Source: Luidia sarsii
Taxonomy: Eukaryota; Echinodermata; Asteroidea; Paxillosida; Luidiidae
Assembly (NCBI GenBank): GCA_949987565.1
Contig: OX465107.1
Coordinates: 749,001-813,000 of the forward strand
Direction: 5' to 3'
DNA: 64,000 nt
The position numbers and the translations under genes were made by a program. Under the pieces are notes generated by a model. That model was not told the origin of the DNA, made no database searches, and saw only the letters and a list, made by a program, of their open reading frames with translations. Positions within the stretch are counted from its first letter, which is position 1. The number at the start of each line of letters is the position of its first letter. Below, in pieces: positions 59,767-64,000 of this stretch.

Positions 59767-60212
59767 GGGCCGTTTCCACCAATGTCCACTTCAAAATGTG
59801 ATTATTTAGATTGTGATTTTAATCGAGATTCAAGCTTTTTTTTCTGTGTGTGGACACAATAAACGCGATCATTAGTGTGATTTGAATCGCGATTCGAACT
59901 CCACTTTTAGTGCGACTTTTCTAAATGATCACGTTTATTTGAGACGCGGTGCGTGTGGGAATGCTCTGCTGAATCACACTTTTGGTTTTTTATCCCACAA
60001 TGCACCACCCACGCTCTGATTGACAGGAAGTGTTGTGCTTGTTATAATGTCTCCCTGCATGGGCCACCCTCAAGGACACACCCACCATATGACCACAACT
60101 GCTAACCACAATCAGCTCCCCATTTTTTGACCTGTGTGGACACGAGCCAAAAAACCTCTCTGTTTCCTTATCGCGAATCAAATCACGATTATTAGCACAG
60201 TGGGAATGGCCC
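59767..60212. mobile_element. TIR element family C, best-preserved copy (446 bp)
   Basis: Terminal inverted repeats GGGCCGTTTCCAC and GGGCCATTCCCAC. Flanks are TAA on the left and TAT on the right, compatible with a worn 3-bp TWA-type duplication. Shared internal words as in the other copies. Non-autonomous; PIF/Harbinger-like by terminus and flank, but not proven. Confidence 0.82.
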
Positions 60213-61575
60213 TATAGACTGTGCAACCCTTCTAGTCATGACATGGGTGTCTGTGCAACGTGTATAGCCAACATGCCCTGAGCCACAGTGTGGACACTTA
60301 ACTGCATGGAAAATATTCAAAAATGAAACAAGAATGAAGAACAAAATCTCATGCACATTCTTCATCTTATGTTCTTTCTTATTTGCCGGGTCTGAAATTC
60401 CAAATGTTTCCCTTGATTTACACTTTCTGTCTTTGGGAAAGGTCCTGCAGGAGTAAAATGTCAGGAGGTCTTAAACTCTTGAGATCAGTCCATTTGCAAG
60501 GGGGGGGGGGGACAGTTGCAGAGAGAAAGAGGATCACTTGATGAACAAGAGTTATTAAGGGTGGCAGAGTCTTGCTTGAAAATTTATGAAGGCAATTTAA
60601 GTTGAACCACAAGGAAGGGATGATAGTTAAAGGTTCATTGCCAAGAAATTGAGTCTGGGAAGAACATTGTACATGTACTAGACTACAGGCTAGTCATAAT
60701 ACACACAGTATTGCAGTTTGCTCCACTGGAAGATTGGAACCTTTTTATTCTTCTCGTTGCCCACCTATCCAGAAAAGATAACAGGTGAATAATCACTGCT
60801 CCACCCCAAAATTGTTTCCCTGTTGAGTTTCCCTCCACAATGCATTAAGCACTTGTCTCCTGCAGATGATTACAGAGCAATACAGAATACTGATTGAAAA
60901 CTCGGAGTAGCGAAATAATTTCCCTCCTCGTCTTGGACCAAACGAACGGGATGGGATTGGACAAACCAACGAAACAAAGATATATCCAAAGAAAATGAGA
61001 GTGGAGAACAGATTTGTGGCATTTCCCTTCAGGTTTTCATTTATTTTTTCTTCCTTTTTTTTTGGGGGGGGGGGGACAGAGGGGAGATGATATTGCCCCA
61101 CGGGTAGTCTTAGATATTTGTCTTGGATTTGTAACTGACTCCAGGGAGTAAGTACAAGTATCCAGTTTGATAAACATGGCAGATACCACAGGGCCCATAG
61201 TCTTCTTAAGACAACAGAGAAAGAGAAATGTGCATGATGGTAAACAATCCTGGGCTGGATGTCACAATGCTTTACGGTGTCTCATAACTCAACTTACAGT
61301 AGGAATGATAACTCTTCATAAGTTAGGGCGGGTGGTGGGGTGTCTGTGGCATTGCTCATCATCCTTCGATGGATTGTAAGCTACAATGTGTTTGATGAAA
61401 TGCAACGCTGGCTACTGGATGGGATCGGATGAAATATGACTGGAAAATAATAACAAACTGTAGAAAAAAAGGATATCTGTCATCCATGTCATTTTAAAGA
61501 GTTAACAGGTTTGTAACAGTTTGTCATCAAACTCCTTTGTTTAACTGTTTTTGATGCTGTATTAAAATTCAGCCA

Positions 61576-61690
61576 ATGAGAAAGGTCCTGCTAGGATCAA
61601 AATGTCAGGCCCTCCTATTTTTTATATATGAATTTTTGGGTCATTTTAGTCAGTAAACAGTTTGCAATTTTTGTTTTTGCATATTACTCT
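61576..61690. repeat. Foldback family A, right half
   Basis: GAGAAAGGTCCTGCTAGGAT, CAAAATGTCAGGCCCTCC, then TTTTAGTCAGTAAACAGTTT and GCAATT. Confidence 0.78.
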
Positions 61691-61977
61691 CTGTAATATT
61701 GTAATACAGTATAGGAATACTTTATTGTATTTTATATGCAGTTGTAACAATTTGTTGCAACATTGTTCTTGAAAATGGGGCTTATAGTAGGGATAGCACA
61801 GGTTCTGTTACAACCTGTGTATGGCCTTCATGTGTTTTTCCAGCTCGCAATATAAATTATATAAATAATTTAAATGTATGCCTTTGCCCAGCGTTCTGTT
61901 TGAGAAACCACCATGCCATGGTCGTGACTCTCTAATTACTGGCCTGTACGTGCCTGTTCCAGTTCCCTGGAGCGAAT

Positions 61978-62048
61978 CCCCATTACTGGGTGCATGGTTA
62001 CAGTTGTGGTTTCCCCATTACTAGGTGCATGGTTACAGTTGTGGTTCC
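61978..62048 (+). repeat. Two tandem copies of a 35-bp unit
   Basis: CCCCATTACTGGGTGCATGG then TTACAGTTGTGGTTT is followed at once by a copy with one base change. Confidence 0.85.
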
Positions 62049-63305
62049 TTCATTCATCACTCATTGGAAATGTCAGAAGGCAGAGACATACACTGTGAGA
62101 AGGAGGGAGAATTCTAAGAGTAACCCATTTCTGACCCTAGTATTTGATTAATAGCCTTCAATATGACCATTTTAGGGTCAGTTTAATTCTTCATTTATTT
62201 ACATTTCTTCATTTTTTCCCCATGGTTTTTAATTTTCTATTTTCCTTTCCCCCCAATTCCAGCCAGAAATCTCTGCTTCTTTCTGGGCAATGCAGTGATA
62301 CACACTACACAGTCCAAAGGGACACGTTTAGGAATGTTAATTCCTCCCATCTCCAGCCTTTCTGAGTCCCTCTCTGTCCTCTTCTTTCTCTAGCCCTTAA
62401 CCTTGAGTGGCTTTTCAGCCTTGTTCTGGGCGATCTTGCATTATAAAAACTACCGCAGCAGAAGAGAAGTGTGGGGAATGAAACCCTGCTTCTCTCACTA
62501 GTCACAATTTGCCCACAAAGCATCTCCCTTTGATTTCCTTTATCCTCTTTATTCATTATTTTTTGCTATGTTTATATTTTTAAGGATTAAGAAACAAAAT
62601 GTCATCAACATTCTAAAGTATTTTGCATCTGAAATTGACCTAAAATGATTTTGTCATCAAAGTCAAAGGAATTAAATGTCTTTTCACTGATATTCAGAAG
62701 CCGATGGGCCACATATTAAGCAGGGCTCTGGCTCTTGAAGGTCTTGACAAAATGCTTTTGTCAGAAAAGTGCTTGTCACCAATGCATCACCCCTGCCAGT
62801 ATTGTATGATTAAAAGGGCTTCATCGCTGTACGCTGTACAATGGTTTAGTAGAGACAGTTTGGATTGTGATTGAGTGGGAGCGGCCTTTGTGCCAATAAT
62901 TGCCAGCTTGTCACTGCTGTCTCCACAAAGTGTGCCCCAATCAGATTATTACATCCGTCCCTGCACAATGCCATCCATATCATAACCCTCTTGTCCAGTT
63001 CCTATTGTTTACTTGGGATTTTCTGGCAGCGTTTATTGCCTGTGTAATTGGAGGCTCCCTCCAGGCCCTGCCTGTTGAATCATTGTAACCACAGGACTGG
63101 ATTTCACAAAGCCCTTCCATGCAACGTAACTCAAGTTATGATGGATAACCCATTGTAAATTGCGATAGGCAGTATGGTTTCTGTGAATCACTCATCGTCT
63201 TGCGATTGGTTGTAAGTTAAGATTGGTTTGATGAAGCTGACTGCAGAAAAACGAGTAGAAAAATATATCTCTTATAGTGAGATTTGTCTCTTTGGTTTGT
63301 TGCAG

Positions 63306-64000
63306 TAAGAGCCACAGAGATTCAACAGATGCACAACAGTATCTGCGGACCAGCAAGCAACTGGAGAGGACTGCGGACAACGAGGGCGCTGTTTTCAGCG
63401 CCAAGTTTTCCCTGAGTGCAGACCGACGGACTAACCGCAACACGGCCAGCATTAAGGAGAATGTAGCGCCAGAAGGCGTCACGGAATCCAACATGGACAT
63501 CTTTTCTGTCTTGGAAGACAACAGTCTACGGCCGGTCCCGAACGCGATGGATGGATCGCCAGAGGTGGAGACAGATGGAGGAGATGCGGTGGCCATACTC
63601 ATGAATATCTCACGGAAGCCGACGACCCCAGGGAAGCAAAGCTCCCAAAGAGTGACATCTGTAGATAAAGCGCTGACTGCCGTGAATTGGATACCCACCG
63701 AGACTGGCGGGGAAACGGCCGCCAGACATGTCCGACACGAAGTCTTAATGCCGAGGAATCACAAGACATCGCCGGTGCTTAGTGACACACCCATGAATCC
63801 GAAGGAGCCCGCCCTCAGTGTCACCTTGTCACCGAAGAATATCGAGATGCAGATGAACCGGCTGATGCACGTGCCAAACAGGAGAAACCCAGAGGTCAGG
63901 AGGTTGTCTAAGACATTTCCAGACGGCGATGCTAAGGACCCACAAGCCAAGGCCTCAAGCGGTGAGACAGGAAAACAGCGCAGGGTTGACGTGGATGAGA
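63306..64000 (+). CDS. Continuation of the type II protein: long stem-like exon, cut by window end
   Basis: After acceptor TTTGTTGCAG the frame in phase with the 54.6-kb exon stays open for 231 codons to the window edge. There is no internal start at the exon beginning, so an ATG-only scan misses it. The protein is hydrophilic, Ser/Thr/Lys/Arg/Glu-rich, of low complexity and with no predicted membrane segment; one NIS sequon is present (in ILMNISRKP). This suits an elongated lumenal stem before a catalytic domain further right. GC and CpG content are higher than in the intron, supporting coding. A polypeptide GalNAc-transferase of the GALNT5 type, which has a long stem, is one possibility (weak resemblance around LSVTLSPKN), but other Golgi enzymes fit equally. 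Linkage to the 54.6-kb exon is inference from phase and protein plan. Confidence 0.6.

Larger units (their letters stand above)
54775..63305 (+). other. Putative 8.5-kb intron of the type II protein gene
   Basis: Runs from a GTGAGA donor to a TTTGTTGCAG acceptor. It holds two tRNA-derived SINE copies, a long polypyrimidine tract, a 245-bp palindromic MITE, a 446-bp TIR element, a CAACCCTACCCC minisatellite and foldback remnants. No additional exon in the right phase was found that stays open. Confidence 0.45.

Overview
The window is animal nuclear DNA: AT-rich, loaded with small inverted-repeat and tRNA-derived repeats, with split genes that have canonical GT-AG introns and vertebrate-type TTAGGG repeats. 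Gene structure and repeat character (foldback elements, TACATGTACA tracts, many AGGCCTA words) suggest a marine invertebrate deuterostome, most likely an echinoderm. That assignment is inference; no taxon-specific gene is present.

Three protein-coding loci can be supported. (1) On the minus strand, 26047 down to 15477, lies a complete 11-exon gene for a mitochondrial carrier homolog of the MTCH1/MTCH2 family (315 aa). Every exon junction was phased by hand and the reading frame closes. (2) On the plus strand, 26883-28744, lies a complete two-exon galactose-3-O-sulfotransferase (GAL3ST family, type II Golgi enzyme, 475 aa). Its start codon is 835 bp from that of the MTCH gene, so the two are divergent and probably share a promoter region. 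(3) On the plus strand from 54608, an exon encoding a type II signal anchor is followed 8.5 kb later by a long open exon (63306 to the window end). Together they look like the anchor and stem of another Golgi type II enzyme whose catalytic part lies outside the window.

Layout: 1-14.4 kb gene-poor, with GA microsatellites and scattered repeats; 14.4-26.05 kb MTCH gene; 26.05-26.88 kb divergent promoter; 26.88-28.8 kb GAL3ST; 28.8-34.5 kb repeats; 34.5-36.1 kb degenerate telomere-like tract that switches strand in the middle; 36.3-36.7 kb large inverted repeat; 36.7-54.6 kb non-coding with several MITE families; 54.6-64 kb third gene, with a 0.6 kb polypyrimidine tract in its intron.

The most notable structures are the head-to-head telomeric tract at 34.5-36.1 kb; a 14-unit hairpin-containing tandem array in an MTCH intron, with its last unit split by an 888-bp TTAA-flanked (piggyBac-like) element; and several MITE families whose terminal repeats can be read directly. 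I saw no convincing sign of a wholly new biological system.
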